In this document: positions 1-12,000 of the stretch, piece by piece
Position numbering within the stretch: the stretch's first letter is position 1
Layout of the letters: every line of letters starts with the position of its first letter
Assembly (NCBI GenBank): GCA_018398765.1
Contig: JAHBMJ010001986.1
Location: forward strand, 27,458-55,025
Direction of reading: 5' to 3'
DNA length: 27,568 bases
From: Chromera velia
Taxonomy: Eukaryota; Sar; Chromeraceae
Position numbers and translations under genes: made by a program
Notes under the pieces: model-generated
What the model saw: only the letters and a program-made list of their open reading frames with translations
Told to the model about the DNA's origin: nothing
Database searches by the model: none

Positions 1-660
1 GGGGGGGGGGGGAAGAAGAAAGAAGAATTGGAGGAGAAAAAGAAAAATTGAAAGGATATTCATTGTAAGATGGACTATGGTTAACTATAGTAGACGGAGG
101 AAGTCGATTAGAAAGAGGAGAGATGAGTTAGGTCTTTCCTTGTTTAAGCATTTTCTCTGAAAATTTCGTAAAACTCAAAACACGTACAGTAAGTACTAAA
201 AATAATATATTTCACTTTGATGTTTTAATTTAATATTATCAACTCTTTAGTATTCGAAATTGATAATCGCATACCTGTTGTGGAAGATAATACTTCTAGG
301 TAATAGCTAGGATAATATGAATCCCTCTTTTCGTTTTTGAGTGGTCAAATTATACACACAATTACAAAAATGTACTACATCGATCTAGTAAAGTGTACAG
401 GCGGAAAACTTACAATTGCTTATAACAATAAAATATATGAACTAGCGTTCGGCAAGTCAGCATGGGCAGGGCAGGTTGAATTAACGAACTAATTTTCAGT
501 AAACAGGCTCAAAACGGATACTTCTTGATACTTTTTAACTTGCCGAACGCTAGACGCCTAATTATGAGCTAATGGCGATGGCGTATGATGATGATAATGA
601 CATGAACTAGCACATATACATAAGTTTCAACATCAGCTAGAACATCAGACTGCATTTATA
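1..660. other. AT-rich gene-free scaffold edge
   Basis: This stretch opens with a run of G at the scaffold edge and is then visibly AT-rich, unlike the GC-richer gene zones further in. I see no open frame of coding character on either strand and no splice-bounded exon. It contains one inverted-repeat pair, annotated separately. The texture resembles the AT-rich islands at 16381-17849, 21240-21600 and 27095-27568. Confidence 0.6.
442..553. repeat. Perfect 16-bp inverted repeat pair (possible small foldback/MITE)
   Basis: CTAGCGTTCGGCAAGT at 442-457 is the exact reverse complement of 538-553, with 80 bp between the arms. Each outer end is CTAG, which is itself a palindrome, so the ends may be a 4-bp target duplication around 12-bp arms or simply part of the arms. 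A perfect 16-bp match in an otherwise AT-rich context is unlikely by chance. It could be a tiny non-autonomous DNA element or an RNA hairpin; no coding content lies between the arms. Confidence 0.6.
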
Positions 661-986
661 TGTATGTGTGTTCATTATTACAGTAAAGCCGAGAAGGTAC
701 GTACAGTCACATGAACACTGGCACTTACTGACGTCGTGCAGCCATAACGTCGAAGCACTAGCTCTTAGTACAACGATCAATCGATCGACAACGTATATCG
801 GTGCACCACACTTTTCACGAACTCGAATGTCATCAAACGACTGCACATCAGAAGACCCCACCAAACGACAGCAAATGACATGCAAGACATCAGATCGGCC
901 TGACAAGGCACGCTACTTGGTACCCTGGTTGCCTCCGGCCCGCGCAGCAGGATCTCCGGCTCCATTTTGTTGTTTTGTGTTTTCTA

Positions 987-1076
987 CTTCCTTCCTTTCT
1001 TTCTTTCTTTCCTTTCTTTCTTCCTTTCTTCCTTTCTCCCTTTCTTTCTTCCTTCCTTCCTTCCTTCCTTCCTTCT
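987..1076. repeat. (CTTT)n/(CTTC)n microsatellite
   Basis: An almost uninterrupted pyrimidine tract of CTTT, CTTTC and CTTC units, ending in seven or so CTTC copies. It produces artefactual Ser/Phe/Leu-rich open frames. Confidence 0.95.
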
Positions 1077-1170
1077 ACCTATCTGTCTGTCCCTTTCTTT
1101 CGCGCACTCTATCTGCCTGCTTCTCTCTCGTGTTTGTCTGTCTGTCTTTCTGTCTGTCTCGTCTTTGTCT

Positions 1171-1172
1171 GC

Positions 1173-1222
<50 letters not shown>
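1171..1222. repeat. Compound (CT)n(GT)n microsatellite
   Basis: About 11 CT units pass directly into about 14 GT units. This is a compound dinucleotide repeat. Confidence 0.95.
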
Positions 1223-1225
<3 letters not shown>

Positions 1226-2480
1226 TGCCAGCCTCGTTTGCTTGCTTCGGTTGATCTGCGGCTTGTCGAATGAGGCCGTACGTCTTTTGAATGAACACAC
1301 AAACATGCACGAATACGCCAAGTGCCGAGACACTCAACTGGAACGCCTCACGGATTCAGTCCACAATCAAGTCACTCACCCACGAACTACATGATTCATT
1401 TATTCAATTTCATTCCATTCAAGTCACTCACCCACTTTCTCTCACCTGCACCGTGTCTCTGCCTGAATGAGACTGCAGGATCGCCTCCCGGCTCCTTCAG
1501 CAGGGTCAAGTGAGCCTGCATGCATGCCCATCCTTTCGTTCCACAGACGGGAACAAGAAGGAGAATGGAAGGACGGAGAAAATGCTTGGAAGGCCGGACT
1601 GACCCCTCCACAGACCGGGGGCCGTGAGAAGCACCGAGGGCACACGCTAGGCAGAGAAGGAGGGTGATAGCAGGGGCCTTTGTTCTTCTGGGCGGGAGGC
1701 TGGGGGCGAAAGGTTATTTATTGGATGGACGGATGCATGGATGGATGTAAGGATGGATGGATAGGAGATGACGACTTCGGGGGAGGGAAAAGAAAAGAAG
1801 GTGAGCGTCTTTGGCCTTGAGGGAGGGAAGAGAAGAGCGGAAGGTAAACGTCCCAACGCTTCTTCTCTTCAATCTCCTCTACGTTTGTGTCTGTCGGCAT
1901 GATTTTCTCTGTTTTTTCCTATTTTCTGTGCTTCCTTTCCAAGCATCTGCCGGAGGGAGGGTACGAGGGGCAGGCGGGCGATCGACAAATGGACCGAAGC
2001 GGTAGAAGAGGGCTGGCTGGTGCATTTCAAATGGGAAGTTGAGGGAGATACGTGTGTGCTCAATCAGCCTCGAGAGGAGAGGAGAGGAGACAGTCTCGGT
2101 GCCCGTGTGTGCGGCACAAAACAAACATTGACAGTGAAATCCCTTCCGAGACTTTCTTTCTCCGAAGGCCATTGTCGGTTGAATGAATTTGCTCACACGC
2201 ATCTACATGCGTGTACACAAAAACAACCGAGAAGCGAATCGAGTTCTCTCAGTCTCCTTTTGTGTCTTGTTTGCTTCGTTCCCTGTTCTCTCTCCATCAG
2301 GATGTTCGCGTGGAAGCACAAGGAGAGCATCATTGAGCTGCGGGGCTTTGTGTGCATCTCTGTCTTTCTTTCCCTCCTTCTCTTTTTTTGGGGGGGGTCA
2401 ATGAAAAGAAGACTTGGAAGATGGACTTGGAGGAGGGGAAATGCAAAAAGCAGTAGGGCACGAAAGCGTGCAGGGGAGTG

Positions 2481-2502
2481 CAGGCAGGCAGGCAGGCAGG
2501 CA
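2481..2502. repeat. (CAGG)n microsatellite
   Basis: Five and a half tandem CAGG units. Confidence 0.9.
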
Positions 2503-4624
2503 ACAACACAAACAACACAGCATGCGCCTCAAGTTCTCCATCACATGTTTTCCCTTGTCGTCTGTGGTTTGTGGGCCCTGCGGAAAGGCCGCAGAGTCCC
2601 TTCAAAACTACTCTGAACAGCTAGCGGTGTTCTCGTTTCGAGCAAATGAAAACACTCAGCAAGTGCATCAAAAGCAGGAAAGGAATGAGAGACCTACGGA
2701 AAGGCCGCAGGACTCCTCCAAAATTTCGTGCAGTCTGCACGGAAAGTTTTTGGCTTTTCAGACCATTCGCACCCAACCACCCACAGATCAAAACCATCTG
2801 ATTGAGTGCAGAAGGGGATTATGATCATTTCTGTCCGCCAGTTGTAGGCTTCTTTCTGCTTCTTTTTCTGCATGACTTTTTGAATTAATTGCACTGCCTG
2901 CTCCGTTCCCCATTCCCGACCTGCGATCACATCATTCCCCTGTTCCTCGCTTCTCTTCTTCCCAACCAATGCCTTCATGTATATTCGTTCTGAAGGACGT
3001 ACTGCAGAGCGTCAAAGCTGCAGAATCATTTCAGCTGAGATATTTACAGTGAATGCCCACACTTCCCTTTCCATCAGATGAGACAACCAATTTAAATGTC
3101 TCCCTACCCTCAATTCTCCAGAAGCATTCTTTCCACACACAAACCCGCCCTCGGTTGCCCCCCCAAGACGCCAACACTTCTCTCTCCACGCCACCCCTTC
3201 AACTTTCGAATCCCTTGAAACGGGGATAAGTAGGGGATGACAGGAAGGAAGGACGAGAAAACCAGACAGATCGACAAGGCAGACAGAGAGAAGATTCTCA
3301 AGCCTCTTATCAGGAAGACAGATAGAGAGGTAGGCAGATGGGCAGATAGACATTTTGTGCCGAGAGGGAACCAGACAAAAAAGCCGTAGAGAGAGAGAAG
3401 AGGTGGGTGGGAAGGCACAGCACTCACACAAAGATCATGAATCGAGTAGAGGCAAGAAAAGACGAAGAAAAAAGGGACAGACAAAAAGAGACAAAAGAAA
3501 GACTGAGAGAGAAAGAAAGAGAGAAAGTCTAAATAGACAACAGAGAATCAATCAAGTCGGCATGGCTGCAGATGAGTCTGTGAGTGCCACTGTCACCCCT
3601 GTGCAGGCAACCCACCGGTGACCCAACCAGTCGACCAGCCAGTCATTCGATTTCCGCTTCTGTCAACAGGATTGATTATCGGGCAGATTTTTATCTGCCT
3701 CATCCTCTTTTTCAGTTTCAAAATTCAAAAGGACGAAGAAAGGAAAGAAATTTGACGGAAAGAGAGGAGAGACACGTACAGGAAGAAGTCGCGAAACTGT
3801 CACAGCACGAAAAGACCTGAGAAACACACACAACCACACACGCACAAAAAAAAGACAGAAGGAACATTGGGGCCCGCCCCTCTCGCACAGATCGCACGAC
3901 AAAAGGGACGAAAGACAGAGAGAAAGGTAGAAGAATATGAAAGAGAAAAAGGGCAAGAAGGAGCGGAGAGAGGGTCAAGAAAGAAAAGAAATTTAGGTGT
4001 TCGGGAGTTCAGTGTCTTTCTTCTGCCTGCCTTTGTCTTCTCTTCCCTTCTGCAGGCCGACCGAAACTTTTGCCTTGTCCTCCCTCTTGTACTCCTCCTC
4101 ACTTTGATTCTTTCTTTCACCCATTGATTGATGTCGTCTCAAAAGCAGAAAAAGACGATGGGTCGATCGAAAAAGATCAGGACAGGTACAAACTCACACA
4201 AGACGAAGGAGATTCAAATGAATTGAAGGAGCCGCAAGACACTGAAGGCCTGCGGAAGAAAGGAAACGAAGGAATATCAGAGAAAGAAGGGAGGAGAGAA
4301 ACCCCCTTAACCTCTTTCTCTTCGAGTATGAAAAAACGACCTATCACCCCTCCTTTGCCTCCATTCCTAACCCTTCTTCACAAACTTACTTTCGCCGTCA
4401 TCACCCCAGGTAAACAGACAGACAGAAAGGTAAACAAACAGATTCAAATCCTCAGCGTTGAATTCTCACCCCGCAAAGCATTCATCCATTCATTTGATGT
4501 TGGTCTTTTTTCATGCATGCAGGCGCAGAGTCCTGCCTGTGCCAGGAAGGACTCTCCTCACTTCTTCTTCAAAACTTCCTCCTCTTCTCTATCACCTCCG
4601 CCCCCCTTTTCTTCTGTTGTTGAT

Positions 4625-7111
4625 CTATCGTTGTTCCGAGAGCTCAGGCACGGGCACGGATTCCGATCGCGTTCTTGACTTTCCGAAGTCTGCACCGTTC
4701 TTGAGAATCGTCCTGTCGGGCTTCAGCCCTCCCATGTTGTGCTTCAGCTTCAAAATGTCCCAAGCGTTGTTCACGATGTTACTCTCCTCCCAGACCTGCA
4801 AAAGCAAGGCGTGTGTGTGCAGGCAGGGAAAAAAATCCAAAAGGAATCGATGTTAAAAACTGTCAATGCAGTCACGCGGTGGCTTCCTTCCGAATTGAAC
4901 AGAAAGAGTTACATCCACGAAATGTGGTGTCCTAGACAAGACAAGACACAAGGATCATGGGTTCAGAGAAGGACAGCCGCACGCCCCAGCTTTGTTTCCG
5001 ATCTTCACGCTAAGCACCGCTGCCTACGTGTGTAACAAGGCACGGGAAGCCGGAGGAATGCATTTACAGCAAAACTACGTCTAGGTGCTGGCAGTCATGG
5101 AAGAAGAAAAAAGTGACCACGATTGAGGGCGATTCGAAGAGCACACCGCCTTCTGCCCATCCCTCCCTCCCTCCCTGACTGACCGTCTTTCCACTCATGG
5201 CCTCCCTGAATCGACGAAATTTGGGGGTGATGAAAAGGTACTTGTTGAACTGATTCACCCACCTGCAGTGATCAAATGGTGAATGCGCGCATAGATGTGT
5301 TTCCTCTGCGTGTGCACTCAACAGAGAGACGCAGAGAAAGATAGAAAGATACACAGAGAGTGTCTGAGAGAGACAGAGGAGACGGGGCAAAAGCCCTTCT
5401 GGAAAGGAGTGGAGGAGGGGGAAAACGAGGGGCGGAAAGATGGAAACAACGAAAGAAGAATGAACGACGGAATGCATTCCACAAAGGTCCCCCAACCCTC
5501 CTGACAACATTCATTCGACCCCCATCGAAACTAACCAAGCAGAGTAGTTGTCGCACATCTCGCCCCATGTAACCATGTACAGAAGGCACTTGTTGGGCCC
5601 CACAGGCTCAACCTTAGACCCATAGTACTGGACTGCTCTCACGAAGGGACTTCCGGGAGGGTCGACCTCGAGAGCGTCCTGGTACCTCGAGCCCCCAGGT
5701 CTCTCGGGGTGGAGGGCTGACTTGGAAATCAGAACCCTCTCGGGCCGGTGCACGGTGTCAAGAGCGACGAACTCACGACTCTTGAAGGGGTATCTGCAAC
5801 CAGAGAGAGAGGAGTAAATTCATTCAGATGTGAAATCAGTACAGAGAGGGAAGACAATTCAGGACAACAGGCAGAGAAGGAGAACAGGGTATGAGGGCCT
5901 TTTCACTCCAAACAGCCATGAGTCCAATCTTTCCGCCCATCCTCCTGGTATATGAAGGAACGGAATGAATGAGGCCACTTTTAGGAGAAGAGAGACTGTT
6001 TTCTGATCGCCTCTTTCTTCCATACCCCCGTCCTAATGAAGAAGCCATCAGACCAGATTCCAAGAGAGAAGAAGAGGAGAAAAGCACGGAAGAGAATGAA
6101 TGCATGAAGCATTGCACGCCTTCCTCGTGTGTCTCTGCGTCGCCGCTTCACCCACTGCCTGTCTGACTGACCTCCACTCGACTCTGTTCATCATCAGTTC
6201 GTAATCCTTTCCAGATTCCAGCTCGGGTCTCGTCAACCACTTGTACTGGTCGACTTTCCGGTGGTTCACAAGGTATTCATCAATACACTGGAAACCTTCG
6301 CGGGACACCTGCACACCCATACACACACACACACACACACACACACAGAGAGAGGGAGAGAGAGAGTTCTTACTACCAACCGACAGGACAGAAAAAGAAA
6401 AGGGGCCCTGGATTGCCAACTCGCCAGAGACTCATCCCCTCATCTTCACTGAAAGAAACGGAGAGATCCTCACTTGCTTGTTTTCGCGAACTCCCCCTCA
6501 TTCCTTGCCCCTGTCTACTGGCAGTCCTTGCCCCTGTCTACTGACAGACCTGATATTCAAAAAAGTCATCGGCGCTCGCGTCAATCTCCCCGACACCCCG
6601 AACAATGTCAACTCCTGAAAGCCTGCAACAACAACTCAAAAGCAGACGATGAACAACTGAAGGGAAAGACCTCCCGATGCATGTTCCCTCCCCTCATATG
6701 CACCTTCATCAAGGTACGCGGTGTCTGTCTCTGAGTGCAACTCCACCGTCGTTCTTGTCCTATCTGCGCTCTTAGGTCTTCTTTTCTTTTCCTTGTGCTC
6801 AAAATGTGCGCTTTTCGAGTCCGTCACAGAGCCCACTCACTGCATTCACCCATCGTGAATCAGCACATCCCTCCTTTCAAAAGCACCCCCCTCTTTTTTT
6901 TTTTTTCAACCTTTCTTCACATGGCCCCCCCAAGGGCCCCTTAGCCTCTGTGCCTCTATCTCTTTCTCTCCCTTTCCTTTCCCTCTGGGGGGGGACTGGG
7001 AGGAGCACATTGCGTCATGATCCTCTCCTCCCCTCTCTCCTTCTGTCCTGTCCAACCATCCAACTACAGCTTCTCTGCCAGCCTCCCCAAAGCACCGAAC
7101 GTCTCTCGCCA

Positions 7112-7156
<45 letters not shown>

Positions 7157-8339
7157 CCTTCTTCTCTCTGTTGTCCTCTCCGAGCCGATTTCCTTATCCC
7201 GGGCTCCTCACCTCCCTCCTCTTCTCTTCTCTTCTCTTCTCTTCTCTTCTGTGCCAAATGAACCCGTCTCTCTCCTCCCCCACTCCTCAGCTCTTCGAAG
7301 TCCTTCGAGGTTCCCCTCGACAGGCCTGGCAGCGTCACCCACTGAGATGGAGGGGGTCTGGCTTGGGCTTGGCATCTTCCTGCTCTACTCTGCTGCTAGG
7401 AAAATATGAGCGAACAGTCTCAAAGATTCACCCACTTCTGCCTCCGTTCACTCGACATCGCTGCCATCTTCTCACTCTCTCAACTCAGCCAGTCAGCACG
7501 GAAGAATCTCACCCACCCACTCACTCACTCACCCGTATGCCCCGTGGGTTTTCTTGGTCTCCACTACGCACCCCTCCAACTCCTCACTCTGCCATCCGTC
7601 TTCAGACTTGATCAGTCTGCATGCACAGACAGACAAGTAGACAATCAAGTACGTTCAGAGAGTGGGTGGGAGGCAGGAAAGCTGCTGAGCAGCCCGAGGG
7701 AACAGAGAAGCAAAGCCTCTGCTGTGAAAAGCCGCAGAGAGGCTCAAGGAGAAATGAGGGGGGTGACTGAGGCGGAATGGGGGGATGGTGGGGCCACAAA
7801 GAAGAGAAGAGAACCAGAGGAGGGAGGGATCACATAACAGAAGGGGGAGGCCTTTAATGCACTAAGAGGAACAAAAATGTGGAAGCAAGGAAGAGTGGAA
7901 GAGGGAAAGAGCAGCAGAAAACCGCGCCCTCCGTGTGTGTCAGAAAGTCGAAAAGAGGAAAGCCCAGAAGCCCTTTCCCCCCTCCACAATCAGAGCCTGA
8001 CCTATCAAGCTCAGACATGCATCTGTCGGAAAGAAGAGAGGCAGACATGTCGTCAGTCACAAGTTCCTCTCCAATCAAGTCTTCTGACTCTGGCAAGGAC
8101 ACCCCAAGGTTGGTAGTCTCCAAATTCACAAGCCGTCTCCCACTCCCACCAATCATATTCCCAAGGGGATTGAATCCAGTGGAAGGGAGAGAGAAAACGC
8201 CTCGTGCTGTCACCGGGACTGCAGAAGACTGCGGTTTTTCAGTCAGAGGGCTACCAGATTTAAGGAGAAAGCCAGCAGACGGAAGAGAGTTGACCGCCAG
8301 CACAAGAACGGATGCCGCAGTGACAGCCTGGGGGGCCAT
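4625..8339 (-). CDS. START-domain lipid-transfer protein, eight exons, probable plastid-type leader
   Basis: I infer exons, in transcript order: 8002-8339, 7533-7616, 7264-7379, 6550-6614, 6172-6308, 5536-5793, 5184-5262, 4625-4795 (stop TAG). All introns are GT-AG and phases agree, giving 415 residues. Residues about 160-360 fit a START domain: VDIVRGVGEIDASADDFFEY (181-200), then Tyr-Lys-Trp, then WRYPFKSREFV across the exon 5/6 junction, and a C-terminal helix with FRRFREAM. START domains form a helix-grip pocket that carries a lipid or sterol between membranes. Residues 1-23 look like a signal peptide ending SLPSAG, followed by Phe and a Ser/Thr-rich basic stretch, as in bipartite plastid leaders. 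The frame is open upstream to an ATG at 8528, but the 8339 ATG has A at -3 and starts the signal peptide. Exon 3 has the weakest donor (GTTCAT). The lipid ligand cannot be read from sequence. Confidence 0.85.
6321..6346. repeat. (CA)n microsatellite next to a splice acceptor
   Basis: Thirteen AC units lie within the START gene intron. On the coding (minus) strand they read as GT units just upstream of the exon 5 acceptor at 6309. Confidence 0.95.
7114..7157. repeat. (CT)n microsatellite in START gene intron
   Basis: An almost perfect CT tract with one TTT interruption, lying in the intron between exons 3 and 4 of the minus-strand START gene. Confidence 0.95.
7221..7250. repeat. (CTTCT)6 tandem repeat
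   Basis: Six perfect 5-bp units, 14 bp beyond the exon 3 donor of the START gene, inside the intron. Confidence 0.95.
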
Positions 8340-9007
8340 TTTCAGAGACGGGAGAGCAAAATCAGTACAAACAAAGAAAATGCTTCTCTCTGCTGACGCC
8401 CCAAAAAAGAGAACTGGAACTAAACGGCCAACCTCTCGAAACGCTTCAGTAGGAAAATTCAGAGAGCGGAGGGTGAAGACAGACTCCTCAGAAGCCGAAA
8501 TCCGATCTGCCTTGACCTTCTTTAGCATTTCATGGGCTCTTGCATGGACCCGCGCTGAGCCTGGGCGGCCCCGAAAAGCGGATTTGACAGTCTTCTATAA
8601 AATTCAATTAAATGGCCCCGTAAAGCCTACTCACCCCAGCGTGCGACCGAATCTGTGAAAGCGAAATCTTTTTGTCTCCGATGCCCCTTCCGCCGCGTTT
8701 TCTGCGACGGATCGAAACCACACTTTTTGCTCACTTCCTTCACTCTCTTTGTTCGTCATCTTGACTGCGTGACACCAACTGTCAAACACCCGAAAATTGT
8801 CCTTTCCGACTGTCTACCTTGAACCTCCGCAAGGGTGTGAACGTCTTGAATTTTCCTCTCAGTATCGTGTGCAAACCTTCCGGAAAAATTCGGCCCTTTG
8901 CGACAAAAACGGCTGAGGCTGCCGCGACTTCTTGAAAGGAGGTTTTTGCACTTCTATCTGATCTCTTTTTCTCTGTAGAGGCGTGCCTGGTACCCCTATC
9001 GTTCTGT
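8340..9007. promoter_or_regulatory. Shared divergent promoter region, START gene / nucleoporin gene
   Basis: The 668 bp between the two inferred start codons separate divergently transcribed genes, so both promoters and 5' leaders should lie here. No TATA box or named motif can be assigned with confidence. A pyrimidine-rich CTCTTTTTCTCTGTAG at about 8964-8979 resembles a splice acceptor and might end an intron in the nucleoporin 5' untranslated region. Confidence 0.5.
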
Positions 9008-12000
9008 ATGGGAAACCAGGCAGCCCGTCCAGGAGGCCAGAGGCCCTCCAATTCTGCTGAACATGCGAACGTGAATTCTGTGAACGGTCAGACAAATGAT
9101 TGCGAATCCTGTCTCCTTCCCATTTGAATTCTCTAGTGCCGCAGACAGAAAGCTTTTCCTTGGTTTCACATTGAATTTCTCTTCTGTTTGTTCGTGCAGG
9201 AACTGCCAACGGACCGCTCCAAACGCCCAATGGCCGGGGCCCCTCCGGTTCCAGAACCTCGATTCCCAACGGTCCCTCTTCATCTGCCCTTCGTATGCCA
9301 CCCCCAAGCTCTTTGCCGGGGCCCCCGCTGGGCACCAGACGTCAAGCGACTGGCCCTGCAGAGAACGCCAACGACAGAACCAAACGTCCCAAAATTACCA
9401 GGTTCCAAGAGGGGATACAGGCTGCCAATGCCTCAGCACCTGCCCCTCCCGGACAGACCCCCTTTGCCCAGAGACCAACAACCTCATCTGCCTTCGGGCC
9501 CTCCACTTCTTCTTACCTATCGAGGGGTCCTCCCCCCTCAGCACATGCCGTCGCTACACGTGGTTCAGCTTTTGGACCTTCCTCCACCTCCTCTTACGGC
9601 AGAACAGAACGCTGGACAGAGAAACGAACTCGTTTGGCCGGTGCCACCCCTTACGGTTCTGCCGGGCCTTCCACCTCAGGAGGCTCGTATTTCGACCGAA
9701 TATCCCAAACCCAGCCAAGAGTAGCCGGCACCTTCACGGCTATGCGCACCCGTCGTCCCCCCATTCGCACAGGAGACTCTCCATTTGTTTCTGTGTCAGA
9801 AATGATTGCAAAGAGGATTGAAGAGGAGAGGGCAGTGCTTCAAGAGAAGAAACGGAAAAGGCAGGAAGAGGAAGAAAACAAAAAAAAAGAAATGGGCAAA
9901 ATTGAAAAGCACCGCCAAAACATGCAGCAGATGGCTGATATTCAAACACTGCAGAATGGTGGCGTTGGAGCTGCCGGAGCAGTTGGCTCCCCTCCCATGC
10001 GTCCTGCCGAAAAGAGACACAGAGCAGACACGCCCCATCCCGGGAAGCAAATGAGAGATCAAGACACACCGATGCCTCCAGGCAGTGTCATGCCAAACGG
10101 TCCAACCAATGCCGCTCTGATGGAGAACGGAATGACGGCAGCTGCGGCTGCGCCTGCGGGAGGAAGGGGAATCGGGGGTTTGGGGGTGAGTGGAAGGCCG
10201 CCAGTGCCGCCCGGTGTCCTCAAGGGTCAAGGGGGAAGTGGGGGAGGAGGTAAACGAACACGCAAAGAAGATGGAAGTCCCCACGTTTCATTTGACCCTA
10301 AGGGACCGACTACGTATCCTATCACTCCCGTCTCTCAGCCGGCCTCCCCTCCTTCTACCAACCCGCCTGACGGAAGAAGCAATATCTCCATCAGAAGACC
10401 CCCCCCTGGCTCAGGGGGTGGGTGGATGTCTCCATCAGTACCTGGTCAGCGGGGGGCAGCGGTAACATCGCCTTTAAGTCCCGACCCTACAAAAGCCTCT
10501 GCCGCCGCCGCGGCTGCTTCTTCTGTGGGGGTCTCTGGTGCCGCCAAGCAGTCCCCCTCGCTCACCCCACCAACAGAACCGAAGGCGCCCCCTACCCCGA
10601 CTTTTGGGGGTTTGGGCATACCTATAGGTTCGACGGGGACTGCTCAGTCTGCCTCCTCGTCGGCTGGGACGCTTCCCTTGACAGGTACTGGGGGTGGGAC
10701 GTTTGGGGTCGTGGGGGGAGCGGGTGCGGGGTCAGGGGGGCCTGCTGGTTCGGGTTCGGGTGGGTTTTCGATGGCGCAAGCAGTCAGCCAGCAGTCGAAG
10801 ACGCAAGAGACAGGGACGGGGACGGGGGTCGGAAGTACACTCTTTAATTTTGGGGGGGCGGGCTCAGGCAGTGCTTCTTCTTCTTCTTCTTTGCCTTCCA
10901 TTTTTCCAGGGGGAGCAAAGCCTGTGCCTGGAGCAAAGCCCGTATCTGCAGTACAGGCAAAGCCCGTTGGTATTGCGGGCGCAAAGCCAGTAGGCACCCT
11001 TTTTGGTGGTACCCTCTCTGCGGTCCCTGGGAGTGGAGGGGAGGGCACCAAGACAGGAGCAGGGGAGGGGGGCAGCTCTGCTTCTGCTTCTTCTGCACCA
11101 GCCGCTGCAGGCCCGTCTCTTCCTGTCGCAGCCACACAAAATGCATCATCTGTCCCTGTCACCTCTGATACAGTGAAAGCTACACAGGGCTCTAACTCTC
11201 TGTCTGCATCCCCTGCAGCGAGTGCAGCTGCCACTGCACTGGGAAGCACCGGTCTCCCCGGAGCCAGCCCGTCTGCTGGAGCACCAACTGGGAGTGGAGG
11301 CGCGGTCTCTTCGTTATTTGGAGCCCCCTCAACTCAGCAGCAACCACAGCAGCAAGGGGACGTGACACCCCCTGCTCCTCCGCCTGCTCCTGTTCCATCT
11401 CGAGAAGGCCTGCCCCCCTCAATCGCTTCAGCACAGCTCCATACCCCTCCTGCTGAATCCTCACCTGCAGGTGGTTCCACCACCCAGCCTGCTGCCTCGC
11501 CCTCGTCTTCTGCTACTGCAGCTGCCGGGGCTCCCGCCGCAGCCCCCACAGCCACTGGCGAGACGGCTCCAAGGGGTGCGACTGCAGCAACCCCCCCCAG
11601 CACTGCTGCCGGGGCCCCTCTCGGCCTGGGCCTCGGCCTCGGGGGGGGCGCGGGAACTGCCTCCGCCCCGCCCGTCACAGCAGGTACGGCCCCTGCGAAT
11701 GGGACCTCTGCAGCTCCTTCCTCTTCAAGTGGGGGGAACCCGGCTCCTTTTGTTTTTGGTGCCGGTTCGGGGGGTGCGATGCCCTCGCTCTTCAATCAGA
11801 CCTCTTCCTCTCTGGCCGCTGGTTCGGCTGCGTCCGCGGCTTCGTCGTCTGCCGCTACCGCAGCGGCCTCAGCTCCCGCCTCTGGGTCGAGCCTCTTCGG
11901 TGGATTCAGCACTGCAGGGTGGGCGGGCACAAGTGCAACAGCGGCAGCGACACAGGCTGCTCCCGCCGCCACCACAGGTACGGGTATCACCCTGACCCCT

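Larger units (their letters stand above)
661..4624. other. Low-complexity spacer without a supported gene
   Basis: The region is dominated by strand-asymmetric purine or pyrimidine runs and microsatellites. Open frames here are Ser/Phe/Leu-rich on one strand and Arg/Lys/Glu-rich on the other, as expected from translating CTTT and GAAA repeats rather than protein. I found no splice-bounded exon with recognisable protein sequence. An imperfect direct repeat with a 14-bp identical core lies at 2581-2608 and 2697-2724. The 3' untranslated region of the START gene would extend below 4625. Confidence 0.55.

Noticed and set aside
668-1394. Long Ser/Phe/Leu-rich frames
   Set aside because: They translate CTTT, CT and GT microsatellites.
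2694-2978. Minus-strand frame of 94 codons with fairly normal composition
   Set aside because: No family recognised, no splice context, and the surrounding region is low-complexity; not enough to call a gene.
8340-8528. Upstream in-frame extension of the START protein
   Set aside because: It would bury the signal peptide; the sequence just before 8339 is T-rich and leader-like. Kept as an alternative start only.
7879-8658. Plus-strand open frame of 259 codons
   Set aside because: It is the antisense of START exon 1 and its flank; the minus strand carries the signal peptide and in-phase splice sites, and the plus frame resembles nothing.
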